This document shows, in pieces, positions 24,601-32,562 of a stretch of DNA of 37,962 bases. The stretch is from contig CAJULP010000106.1 in assembly GCA_910587295.1 (NCBI GenBank), positions 1-37,962 of the forward strand, given 5' to 3'. This stretch comes from an uncultured Lachnospiraceae bacterium. Its GTDB lineage: Bacteria; Bacillota; Clostridia; Lachnospirales; Lachnospiraceae. A program made the translations under genes and the position numbers. Position 1 is the stretch's first letter. Every line of letters starts with the position of its first letter. The notes under the pieces were generated by a model. It made no database searches. It had not been told where the DNA came from and worked only from the letters and a program-made list of their open reading frames with translations.

Positions 24601-27089
24601 CATTAAAGGTAGGGCGTAATGAGATCACCATACCTGCCATCCAGAGCCTTGCCTGTGAAGGAGGAGGCGCACTTTATGTACAGTATACCGGAAATAACGA
24701 AAATGACAGGTATGCGGTACGGGTCAGCGGCGGCGCCAGGGAGCCGATATTAAATCTCTATGATGTGGAAGATCCTGCTCAGAGGATGGAACGGATTACG
24801 GCTTATGTAAAAGAACTGGAAGAACATGTGCCGGCTTTGGAAGAAAAACATAAGAACCTGCATGAGACTGCCGGGGAAGGCAATAAAGTAAACCGGGATT
24901 ATGAAAAGCAGAACTGTATCCTTGGGGCGACAGATATCATGTTAGACCAGATGATGCTGTCTGTATCCGCAGAGCAGATTTTGGCGGGCCTTGGAAATGG
25001 GAGCACACAGGAACGGGCACAGAAACTGGATCAGTCTTTGCAGGCTATGGAAAATATGATGGAGCTGTTCTATCAGCATAAGGGGCTAAGCAATGAAGCT
25101 TCGGCTCCGGCAACGGACCGGCTTCCTGCCCAGCACTTAAATATCCGTTACATGCGGATGTTTGCGGGGGCGTTTATGTATGCTTCCGGAAACCATATCG
25201 GTATTGAATGGGGTTCCGTGCCGGGCTTGTCAGCGGCTGTGCCGGTGCAGGCTGACGAAAACGGCAAATATCAGAGCGGCAGATATTTTGGCTGGGGGAT
25301 CAGCCACGAGATCGGTCATAACATCAATCAGGGAAGCTATGCCATAGCGGAAGTGACCAACAATTATTTTGCCCAGTTGACCAAATCCGAGGATAGCAAC
25401 GACACGGTACGCTTTCAATATGATGACGTTTATGAAAAAGTGACTTCCAATACCGTAGGGAGACCCTCTAACGTGTTTACCCACCTTGCCATGTACTGGC
25501 AGCTCCATCTCGCCTATGACAGGGGATATAATTACAAGACTTACGATACCTATGAGCAGCAGCAGGCAGGCCTGTTCTATGCCCGGGTGGATTCCTACAG
25601 CAGAGATCCGTCCAGAGCGGCAGGAAATTTAAAGCTGGATGGCGGCAGTGAACAGAATATCATGCGTCTTGCCTGTGCTGCAGCTCAAAAGAATCTGACA
25701 GAGTTTTTTATGCGCTGGGGTCTTGTGCCGGATGATGAGACGATCCGCTATGCAAAACAGTTTGAGCGGGAAGAAAGGGCGCTGTATTACCTGACTGATG
25801 ATGCCAGAGTATACGAGATGGAACGGGGTACAGCCGGATCCATAAAAGGAAGGGATGTGGTCAGCTCAGGAAGCTCTGCGCAGGTAAGCGGCAGTATTCC
25901 CAATGAAGTGACGATCTCGATCCAGAGTACGGCAGATCCGGATGTAATACTGGGATATGAAATTGCCAGATATCAATACGAAAATGGTGTGCCCAAGCGT
26001 CAGGTGGTCGGATTTGCCACGGATACGACTTATGTGGACCACGTGTCAACCATCAATAACAGGGTGATGACTTATGAGGTTACGGCGGTGGACAAGTTTG
26101 GCTATTATTCCAATGCGCGCAGGATCGGCGATGTAAGGATCGCCCATGACGGCAGCCAGGATAAGTCTATGTGGACGGTTACCACCAATATGTTATCCAT
26201 TGCAGATAAAGCGGATGAGGCAGTGGAAGATGATCCCTGCGCACCGGAAACGATCCCTGCTATCTCCATGGTGATTGATGATGATTACAAGAAGGATTAC
26301 GAGGGGATGACGGCAGGCGGCGATGCCGAGATCCTGATCCGGATGAACCAGGTGCTGGAAGTCTGCGGATTAAAATACACGGTGAAATCCGGTTCCGCTA
26401 TTGGCGCCTACACGATCGAGGCCAGCGTGGACGGCAGCACATGGATAACGGTAAAGGAAGGAAGCTTTGACAGTGCATCGGGAAGCCAGGTGATCTACTT
26501 TGAAAATGCGGATAAAGACCCCTGGGTATGCACTTATGATGCGGCATACATCAGGATAAGGGCAAAAGGCCAGTCGGCGGTTAGCGTTGCGGAGCTAGAT
26601 CTTCTGGGGCCTTCCGGGGACAGCATTTCCTTTGGCGTAAGGGAAAATGACACCCAGGGAGCGGTAGGGATCTTAAGCGAAGACTATGCTTACGAAGGCG
26701 ATAAAAAGATCTTGGCCGGTTCTCTCGTGTTTACTGGAAGCTACAAAGGAAACCCGGCTTATAACGTAGTAGTCCTTTATGATGAAAAAGGAAATATTGT
26801 AGGGGGCGTGGATGAAGGAAACGTATTAAAGGCGGAACAGATCATTTTAGCTGATGTTCCTGAAAACGGTATGCTTGGCGAGGTCAGCGACGGTATCTGG
26901 ATCTACTGGATTGAACCGGATCAGATTCCTGATGACCTTAAAGGGAAAAATGTGCGGGCGCAGCTATATCGTGTGGATAACGCATTGACAAATGAAGGAC
27001 AAAGGCTGGTAAGTGATACCATGCCGCTTAGAATACCTGATACTTTGGAAAGCATTACCTTAAAAAATAACACACAGGATACACAGTAG
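21615..27089 (+). CDS. Secreted M60-like metallopeptidase with dockerin and FN3 domains
   Basis: A 1,824-residue secreted multi-domain protein. In order: signal peptide (1-23), acidic Pro-rich linker (about 25-140), an Ig-like part (about 142-255), a type I-like dockerin (about 268-325; GDVNRDGVLDDGD and DLNKDGLTDLVD calcium loops), a further beta domain (340-500), two fibronectin III domains (about 503-690), a discoidin/CBM32-like domain (about 700-860), the M60 region with HEIGH (1231-1235) and downstream Glu1246, another FN3-like part (about 1440-1520), and a CBM32-like domain (about 1560-1690). M60 enzymes cleave mucin-type O-glycoproteins (family knowledge). It lacks any C-terminal anchor. 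AAGGAGAAG precedes the ATG. It is followed after ten bases by a membrane-anchored partner gene. Confidence 0.9.
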   Translation: MKRITAWLMALCLIATCILPVRAMETNGTESPDVMQENEDPDNEAAGEEQKTVPEEGGDTFSNVSPSPSPTATPETPAEDEEPGADEEEGDDLPDPEEEEDEDTDPDSKEDGEGEDDLTVTDEIEGEDDQQQNPPDTFVGGGLWNEQGVSGNVSGGIEVVLMNALPIKEGSTIKLAVSLENGGSSQYVELGSDSKKHLVTFDNLASGTTYRLRISETETGSSGFGFLPYEQDIVVSGDIKTAEVYTGFVEIDGISYTQGMTHPGTMLIGDVNRDGVLDDGDKDAIMQAISNGTGGAADLNKDGLTDLVDLQFYTNSKAKMDENADIASSLTSRVSPEAVQVNTDSATTEVTGNLENILRDNGSAVQLRSRNGNISEENPVDIGFNLQSDESASRQMEQIAFFMGDNNIASGELIVVTESGEEIPYEIRDGKAVPQIPLARTFEDGQEGSNEGLLVIDLRGQKAVKKITLRITGMMLNQSLAEISQVEFLNDMEKRIPEPEMNVPDGLKLTGGNKSFSVAWNKQVNVTGYEVKIDYNGQTEERRVASNQLEVKSFMNGRLKNGEIYNVSVQSVNGTWESGYCASEGVSPVVSGKPDPPDNLKATGGYCRVSLTWKNMEDTDYYNVYYKADGENDYTKIEGVDQNRHVISNLKDETRYEVYVTGVNELGESDPSIHSEARTITLKPAQMPNYKLINESNGKGKVSAHIESVTHGRGSMVGSSLDADAKSALGTVDKDAASYYQVLDWDDGAAYPAATKGLLFTLDDYYEMSYIAFAEAEDIGWYSGAYVYYYDKEHPDGTAAQNVSLLQKTDVNGRKYYMIKLAQPITANKVRLGFTRGNNYYNIIISEVNFYHYDSLEDDILALYADDLHATLRDDVTQAEIEELQKRLDTQDAKSGEYHPERDMLQRELDNARSLLSSDFQGVIEINAKIMAAKDGHLGFGGLNAWQPLGVTAYEGEQIVVYVGHDKLKTGSDSALKLIGTQYHAEAGAFASNIATLKVGRNEITIPAIQSLACEGGGALYVQYTGNNENDRYAVRVSGGAREPILNLYDVEDPAQRMERITAYVKELEEHVPALEEKHKNLHETAGEGNKVNRDYEKQNCILGATDIMLDQMMLSVSAEQILAGLGNGSTQERAQKLDQSLQAMENMMELFYQHKGLSNEASAPATDRLPAQHLNIRYMRMFAGAFMYASGNHIGIEWGSVPGLSAAVPVQADENGKYQSGRYFGWGISHEIGHNINQGSYAIAEVTNNYFAQLTKSEDSNDTVRFQYDDVYEKVTSNTVGRPSNVFTHLAMYWQLHLAYDRGYNYKTYDTYEQQQAGLFYARVDSYSRDPSRAAGNLKLDGGSEQNIMRLACAAAQKNLTEFFMRWGLVPDDETIRYAKQFEREERALYYLTDDARVYEMERGTAGSIKGRDVVSSGSSAQVSGSIPNEVTISIQSTADPDVILGYEIARYQYENGVPKRQVVGFATDTTYVDHVSTINNRVMTYEVTAVDKFGYYSNARRIGDVRIAHDGSQDKSMWTVTTNMLSIADKADEAVEDDPCAPETIPAISMVIDDDYKKDYEGMTAGGDAEILIRMNQVLEVCGLKYTVKSGSAIGAYTIEASVDGSTWITVKEGSFDSASGSQVIYFENADKDPWVCTYDAAYIRIRAKGQSAVSVAELDLLGPSGDSISFGVRENDTQGAVGILSEDYAYEGDKKILAGSLVFTGSYKGNPAYNVVVLYDEKGNIVGGVDEGNVLKAEQIILADVPENGMLGEVSDGIWIYWIEPDQIPDDLKGKNVRAQLYRVDNALTNEGQRLVSDTMPLRIPDTLESITLKNNTQDTQ

Positions 27090-27099
27090 GTGATTGGAA

Positions 27100-28368
27100 G
27101 TGAAACAGATACGGAATAAGCTATATCTGGGATTGGCGGTACTTGGCTTATCTACCCCGTTGCAGGCATTTGCGGCGGGGCAGGATTCGGTGATGCTTGG
27201 TCAGGACGGAAATCAGGTCTCGGTATCGTTAGGGATGAGCAATGCAGTGGAAGAAAAGATCACCACTGTGGCCGTATCCTTGGAGGTTAAGACCGAAGAT
27301 CCCAGCCAGATAACAGTAGATTTTCAATTTGCGCCGAACCTTGGAAACACGGAGCATGGCTTTGTATACCATGAGGATACCGGCAGGCTGGATATTTATG
27401 TGGCATCTGCTGATAAACTATTTGGTGATGAAAAATTAAATCTTGGGAATGTGCAGGTAAATCCGGTGAATCCGGACAAAAGTACTTCAGTGGACGTGGG
27501 TTATTGCAAAAATTCCTTTCAGACGGCCAATGGCGCCTACGGGGGGAAAACTCCGGTAATAGAAGGTGAGATTCCGCCTGTGAACATACAGGTAGGCAAC
27601 GGCACGCTGACACCGCCATCCCCGCCAGATACATCCGGGCCGGGCAATAACGGCCAGGGGTCAGGAAACGGAGGGAACACAGGAGGGAACGGAGGCAATC
27701 AAAACGAAGGACTTTATGACGACACGACCCGGTTTACCAACGACCCTTCTTCTGCGCAGAAGATCCCCTCATCCGTGATCAAGAATGAAGGCGCCGGAAA
27801 TACACTTGTCAATTTAGGCCAGGGAGCGGCTTCCATGATTAGCGGAAATAAAGGAACAGGCAGCGGCCTTTTGCTTGATAAGGTAAAGGACAAGGTTTCC
27901 GTGATCTCCCCGGGCAAGGGGCCTTCCAGTATCATGGTATCCGGTGGCGGAGCTGATTCCACCGACGGCTTTTTGTCAGGAATCAACGGAGAAAATCCCG
28001 GCGGGGCAGAAGGCGGTCTGTATGCCGACGGCACTTTGGGAGAAAACGGTTCTGAGGAGATCCTTTTGGATCAGGAAAATGGCGGTGCGGTAGACAACAG
28101 AAAAAATGAAAAAAGAAACCGCATCATCATGATAAGCGCTATCTTAGCGGTCATTATCATTTTGGCAGGAGGAATCCTCCTTTTGGTTGTTAAAAGGAAG
28201 GAACAGACTCACGTAAGGAGAAGACGGAAGAAGCGCAGGAGACATCGGAGAAAGAAAAAACCTGTAAGCCAGAGAAGAAAGCCGGTAAGGCGGGTAAAAA
28301 GACCGGTAAGGAAACCGGTAAAGAAAAGAAAAGCTCCCACAGGACACAGGAGACGGCCTGTGGGTTAA
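27100..28368 (+). CDS. Membrane-anchored protein with cohesin-like domain
   Basis: A 422-residue surface protein. The GTG at 27100 is chosen because AGGTGAT lies five bases upstream; a TTG two codons earlier is less likely. It has a signal peptide (1-26, ending AFAAG), a beta-sandwich of about 140 residues (VSVSLGMSN, ITVDFQF, RLDIYVASADKLFGDEKLNLGNVQV) whose strand pattern resembles cohesin-type domains, a Gly/Asn/Pro-rich linker, a further Gly/Ser-rich region, a membrane helix (about 345-368), and a cytoplasmic tail of about 55 residues that is mostly Arg and Lys. It follows the dockerin-bearing M60 gene by ten bases, so it is a good candidate for its surface dock. The cohesin call is from pattern only. 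Confidence 0.65.
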   Translation: MKQIRNKLYLGLAVLGLSTPLQAFAAGQDSVMLGQDGNQVSVSLGMSNAVEEKITTVAVSLEVKTEDPSQITVDFQFAPNLGNTEHGFVYHEDTGRLDIYVASADKLFGDEKLNLGNVQVNPVNPDKSTSVDVGYCKNSFQTANGAYGGKTPVIEGEIPPVNIQVGNGTLTPPSPPDTSGPGNNGQGSGNGGNTGGNGGNQNEGLYDDTTRFTNDPSSAQKIPSSVIKNEGAGNTLVNLGQGAASMISGNKGTGSGLLLDKVKDKVSVISPGKGPSSIMVSGGGADSTDGFLSGINGENPGGAEGGLYADGTLGENGSEEILLDQENGGAVDNRKNEKRNRIIMISAILAVIIILAGGILLLVVKRKEQTHVRRRRKKRRRHRRKKKPVSQRRKPVRRVKRPVRKPVKKRKAPTGHRRRPVG

Positions 28369-28389
28369 AGAGTGGTTTAGTTATAGTTT

Positions 28390-28429
28390 GGTCACAGGGG
28401 TATGCAGATGCATACCCTTGTGCCTTTTT
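28390..28429 (+). terminator. Terminator after the M60 operon
   Basis: A long near-perfect stem (GGGTATGCA / TGCATACCC core with CACA/TGTG outside, two-base loop) is followed by TTTTT. Its sequence coincides with the 3' end of a minus-strand kinase remnant. Confidence 0.85.
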
Positions 28430-28538
28430 CCAGAGCGCTTTCTACGGTCACCCCATATTCTTCCCCGTAAGCAAGGCGGATCCGTTGGTTTACGTTATAG
28501 ATGCCAAAGCCTGCTTCGGTGTTCCCTGAATTGAGCTT
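28392..28538 (-). pseudogene. C-terminal remnant of a YesM-type histidine kinase
   Basis: Forty-eight codons and a stop encode GNTEAGFGIYNVNQRIRLAY and GEEYGVTVESALEKGTRV, the G2-box end of a histidine kinase ATPase domain. A TAA at 28539-28541 closes the frame upstream and no other part of the gene is present. It resembles, but is not identical to, the end of the kinase at 34403-36180, so it comes from a related but separate gene. It lies 14 bases downstream of the GH42 gene stop. It is probably the scar of a deletion. Confidence 0.8.
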
Positions 28539-28552
28539 TTATTTTTACTGCA

Positions 28553-30462
28553 TTAATGGGTGGCAAACCCACAGAAAACCTCAGCCCCATATGGCTCCAT
28601 CACAATGGAATCCGTAAAAATCTTTCCGGAAAGAAGTCCGGAACCCGATGCCGAAACAGTGACCGCGTGACTTGTAGTATTGATTAGAAGCATGGCATCC
28701 TGCTCTAATTTTCTTGCCACGATACCGGAAGGAAATACCGGGGTTAAAGGATCGGGACGATAAAATTCGTATAAAAGCTTTTGAATCAGTTTTTCCGCTG
28801 CGGGAATGCCAATGTAAATGGCTTTGCCTGCTCCGTAGCTGTTACAGGTGACGGCGGCATAGTACTGCTCCGGGAAGGAGGAGTATTGGGCTAAAGCGTG
28901 CGCCGTTGTTAATTCCAGATATTCATGATAGTTAACATCCACTCCCACATCTTCCCCGCCATACAGGATACGGACATCATTTCTCTTTACGGGATGATCT
29001 TCCTTTTTAAGGCATCCTTCATTTACGCTTGCAACATGTGTGACGGCCCTGTCAAAGCCTCTTACCCGGATGCCGAATACTTCGGACAACATGCCCGGCA
29101 AAGGAGTATCAAACACCTGGTTATGTTCGTTTACCTTTGCGGAAAATGCGGTCATGATGACGGTAGCTCCGCGGTGCAGCCGGTCTTTGATGGTATCTGC
29201 CATTTCCTGATCCATCAGGCAGCATCCCGGAATGAGCAGTATGGGATAATGCAACCTGGGGTTTCGAAGGTCGATCAGGCTGCAGTCAAGGTTTGCGTGG
29301 AACAAAGTTTTGTAGGTTTCATACATCTGCCGCAATCTGCTTCATTTCGTAGTATTTGAATCCCGGTTCGCCGTCGTGGTCTAACAGGCCGAATAAGTAT
29401 TGTTCTTCTCCCCCCAACATACTGCGCCATGTCCAGGCTAAGACCGCCTGGCTTCCGTAGGCAAAAGTCAGGAAGGCGTACATGCGCATAGCGCCCCTTG
29501 GTGCAGCGTAGCCGCCAAAGCTTCCGGTCTGAAATTCCAGGTTCCAGTTGGGAACCGTAAATTCAGCCATTCTGTGGTCCATGCAGAAACATGCGCCGAT
29601 GATCCCGTTTTCATCCTCCGGGTTAATGCCGGGATAAAAGCCCTGGCCCGAAAAATCCACCAGTGACTCATAAGCCTTGTTATAGTCAAATCCCGCCGCC
29701 GGGTTCTCGGCCCAGTGGTTGGTGGATATGGGAACCTTTGGCGCAGCGCATCTTACGGTATCTCTTAAAGTACGGATATAAGAAATCATTTCATCGGAAA
29801 AGAACCTGCGCATGTCCAGATACCGTTCCGGGCTTCCTTTTACGTCAGCGTCAACCGGGAAGTCGATATCCTCAAAGGAGCCGATCTTCCGGCTCCACCG
29901 CTGGCCGGCCCATGCATGGTTAAGGGCTTGTATTGTGACATAACGGTCTTTGGCCCATTCCCGGTAACGTTTCAGGGCAGTATCACTGAAAGAAAGGAAA
30001 CCGGCGCCTAATTCATTACAAAGCCCAAATGACAAAAGGGCAGGATGGTCTTGATATCTTAAGGCCATTTTTTTTTGCAAGTCTTAAAGCATATCTTTGA
30101 AAATCCGGGTCTCCCACATCTTCCATGTAGCGCGTCAACGCATTTTGGCGTACGCCCGAAGGGTTCACGATATCAATGGAAGGATATTTTTTGTGAAGCC
30201 AGACGGGAGCCGGCCTTGTGGGGATATCTAGAAATACGCCAATACCAAGATCATGGCACAGATCCATTACGCGATCCATCCATGCAAAATCATAAACAGA
30301 ATCTTCCGGCTCGAAGCTGTCCCAGCAAAGATGCCCTAAGCGGACCACATTAAAGCCGGCTTCCTTCATCAGCCGCAAGTCCTGCTCCCAGCGTGTTTCC
30401 GGCCAGTCATGGGGATGGTAGTTTGTGCCTATATACATATCATTTAAGTGAATTTGTTTCAT
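28553..30462 (-). pseudogene. GH42 beta-galactosidase with two frameshifts
   Basis: Three consecutive frames together encode a near full-length GH42 enzyme of about 635 residues. The N-terminal piece (30462 down to about 30068) has MYIGTNYHPHDWPETRW and the barrel start. The middle piece (to about 29319) has LSFGLCNELG with the acid/base Glu and NWNLEFQTGSFGG with the likely nucleophile. The third (to 28553) holds the trimerisation and C-terminal domains. The first shift is at a run of nine A on the coding strand (30068-30076); eight would restore LAKKMALRY. The second is near 29320-29335. GGCAGG precedes the ATG at 30462. If intact it would cut beta-galactosides. The breaks may be real or sequencing errors. 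Confidence 0.85.
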
Positions 30463-30674
30463 TGCGGTACCTGCCTTTTTGTTTTTCAGATTACTAGAGC
30501 CAATCTGTGGAAACAACCGTGCAAATCAGACATATTCAACATGAAAAATCAGACTTTATCAAAAAATATGTATATTTTTCATAATATTCTAATTGTTTTT
30601 GCTGTAATAAACCTATGGTAACCTGAAGATAGTTCAAAGGAACTGTCAATGGTTTTGCTTAAGGGGAGGTCAAT

Positions 30675-31619
30675 ATGCGGACAAAAACAAAAACGATCAA
30701 AAATTCACCGGGGATTCAGCGTAAGCATCGGGGAAAAGTCCTTTTCCTGATGATACTGCCCTTTCTGCTGTTAAATTTTCTGTTTGCTTATTTTCCGTTA
30801 CATGGGTGGGCCTATGCCTTTTTTGATTACCGGCCGCCGTTAAAGCTTTCCCAATGCGACTTTGTCGGATGGAAATGGTTCCGGATGCTTTTTTCCAACC
30901 CCACTCAGCTTTCCCAGTTATGGCAGGTCATGGTCAATACCTTTGCGATGAGCCTGTTAGGGATTGCAACATCCATTCTTCCTTTGTTTTTTGCGGTGTT
31001 TTTGAATGAAATAAAGTGTAAGCGTTTTAAAAGCGTGACTCAGACACTGACCACCATACCGAATTTCATCAGCTGGATTCTTGTTTATTCCGTGGCCTTC
31101 AGCCTTTTTTCCAATTCGGGGATGGTAAATACATTGCTCCAGAATCTGGGTATCGTAGAGGCCCCGGTCAAGTTTTTGGACAGTGATAAACATACCTGGC
31201 TTAGCATGATTTTGTGGAGTAACTGGAAGGGGCTTGGGTGGAATGCGATCATGTACCTTGCGGCAATCGCCGGTATTGATATGGAATTATATGAGGCGGC
31301 AAAAATTGACGGCGCAGGCCGGTTCAAGCTGATGCGGTATATTACTATTCCGGAGCTGCTCCCTACTTTTTTTGTGCTTCTTATGCTGTCGGTGGCAAAT
31401 TTCTTAAACAATGGGGTGGATCAGTACTTTGTGTTCCAAAACGCGTTTAACAAAAACCACATCCAGGTGCTTGACCTTTATGTTTATAACATAGGGATGA
31501 CCGGGAAGAGCCAGTCGCTTGCCACGGCGATCAGTATCATGAAAAGCGGTGTCAGTATCACCTTGCTGACCGTTGTCAACTTTATTTCAAAGAGGTTAAG
31601 AGGGGAGTCGATCATATAA
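30675..31619 (+). CDS. CUT1-type sugar ABC permease (LplB-like)
   Basis: A 314-residue membrane protein with six predicted helices and the binding-protein-dependent transport signature ELYEAAKIDGAGRFKLMRYI (EAA loop, about residues 203-222) that contacts the ATPase. The extended N-terminus and FDYRPPLKLSQCDFVGWKWF match the LplB group, which imports oligosaccharides. GGGGAGG lies upstream of the ATG. It is the first gene of a three-gene operon with the next permease (TAATG overlap) and the binding lipoprotein. No ATPase gene is present, so a shared MsmX-type ATPase is expected. It is divergent from the GH42 gene across 212 bases with no clean consensus promoter. Confidence 0.92.
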   Translation: MRTKTKTIKNSPGIQRKHRGKVLFLMILPFLLLNFLFAYFPLHGWAYAFFDYRPPLKLSQCDFVGWKWFRMLFSNPTQLSQLWQVMVNTFAMSLLGIATSILPLFFAVFLNEIKCKRFKSVTQTLTTIPNFISWILVYSVAFSLFSNSGMVNTLLQNLGIVEAPVKFLDSDKHTWLSMILWSNWKGLGWNAIMYLAAIAGIDMELYEAAKIDGAGRFKLMRYITIPELLPTFFVLLMLSVANFLNNGVDQYFVFQNAFNKNHIQVLDLYVYNIGMTGKSQSLATAISIMKSGVSITLLTVVNFISKRLRGESII

Positions 31620-32527
31620 TGAAAAAGAAAAAATCAAGCAGGGCCGATTTAATATTTAACATCATAAATTATACGGTTTTTGGTATTTTTACGCTGCTTT
31701 GCGTATATCCGTTTTACTATCTGATCATTAACACGATAAGCGCCAATGACTTAAGCGCAAACGGGAGTATCATCTTTTGGCCCAAAGGCATGCATTTTGA
31801 AAATTATATCGAAGTCCTAAAGTTAAAGGGGCTTATGCCTGCGGCGCTTATTTCTTTAGGACGGACGGTTTTGGGAACTGCCTGTACGGTTTTGGCTTCG
31901 TCTTTTTTGGGCTTTGCGTTCACCCAGCAGTACTTATGGAAACGGAAAGTCTGGTATCGTATCTTGGTTGCGTCTATGTATTTTAACGCAGGGCTGATCC
32001 CTATGTACCTTACCATGAATACGCTGCATCTGACGAATAATTTCTTTGTGTATATTATTCCCGTGATCGTGCAGCCATTTAATATTATTTTAGTCAAGAC
32101 TTATGTGGAGTCTTTGCCGATATCTCTTCAGGAGGCGGCGGAAATTGACGGCGCAGGCGTTATGACGGTGTTTTTAAAGGTCATACTGCCTACGTCAACA
32201 CCGATTCTTGCCACCATTGCCATTTTCTCGGCTGTGGGGCAATGGAACTCTTTTCAGGACACCCTTATTTATATCACGGATCAGAAACTGTATTCGTTAC
32301 AATATCTGCTATATCAATATATCAATCAGGCAAATTCGCTGGCTACCATGATAAGGAGCAGCGGTGGAGGAACTGCCGTGGATATGGCGGCCCTTGCCAC
32401 CAGGCAGACGCCTACATCCATAAGGATGACGGTTTCGGTGATCGTTGTTTTGCCCATATTATTTGTATATCCGATTTTCCAGCGTTACTTTGTTAAAGGT
32501 ATTATGATCGGTTCCGTAAAGGGCTGA
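31619..32527 (+). CDS. CUT1-type sugar ABC permease (LplC/YtcP-like)
   Basis: A 302-residue membrane protein, the partner permease. Six helices are predicted and the EAA loop reads SLQEAAEIDGAGVMTVFLKV (about residues 163-182). The start overlaps the previous stop by one base (TAATG), so it is translationally coupled. The C-terminus PIFQRYFVKGIMIGSVKG is typical of this group. Together with the upstream permease it forms the membrane channel for the sugar delivered by the lipoprotein encoded next. Confidence 0.93.
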   Translation: MKKKKSSRADLIFNIINYTVFGIFTLLCVYPFYYLIINTISANDLSANGSIIFWPKGMHFENYIEVLKLKGLMPAALISLGRTVLGTACTVLASSFLGFAFTQQYLWKRKVWYRILVASMYFNAGLIPMYLTMNTLHLTNNFFVYIIPVIVQPFNIILVKTYVESLPISLQEAAEIDGAGVMTVFLKVILPTSTPILATIAIFSAVGQWNSFQDTLIYITDQKLYSLQYLLYQYINQANSLATMIRSSGGGTAVDMAALATRQTPTSIRMTVSVIVVLPILFVYPIFQRYFVKGIMIGSVKG

Positions 32528-32562
32528 TAGGAAACTAATACAATCATAAAAGGAGGAAAAAA

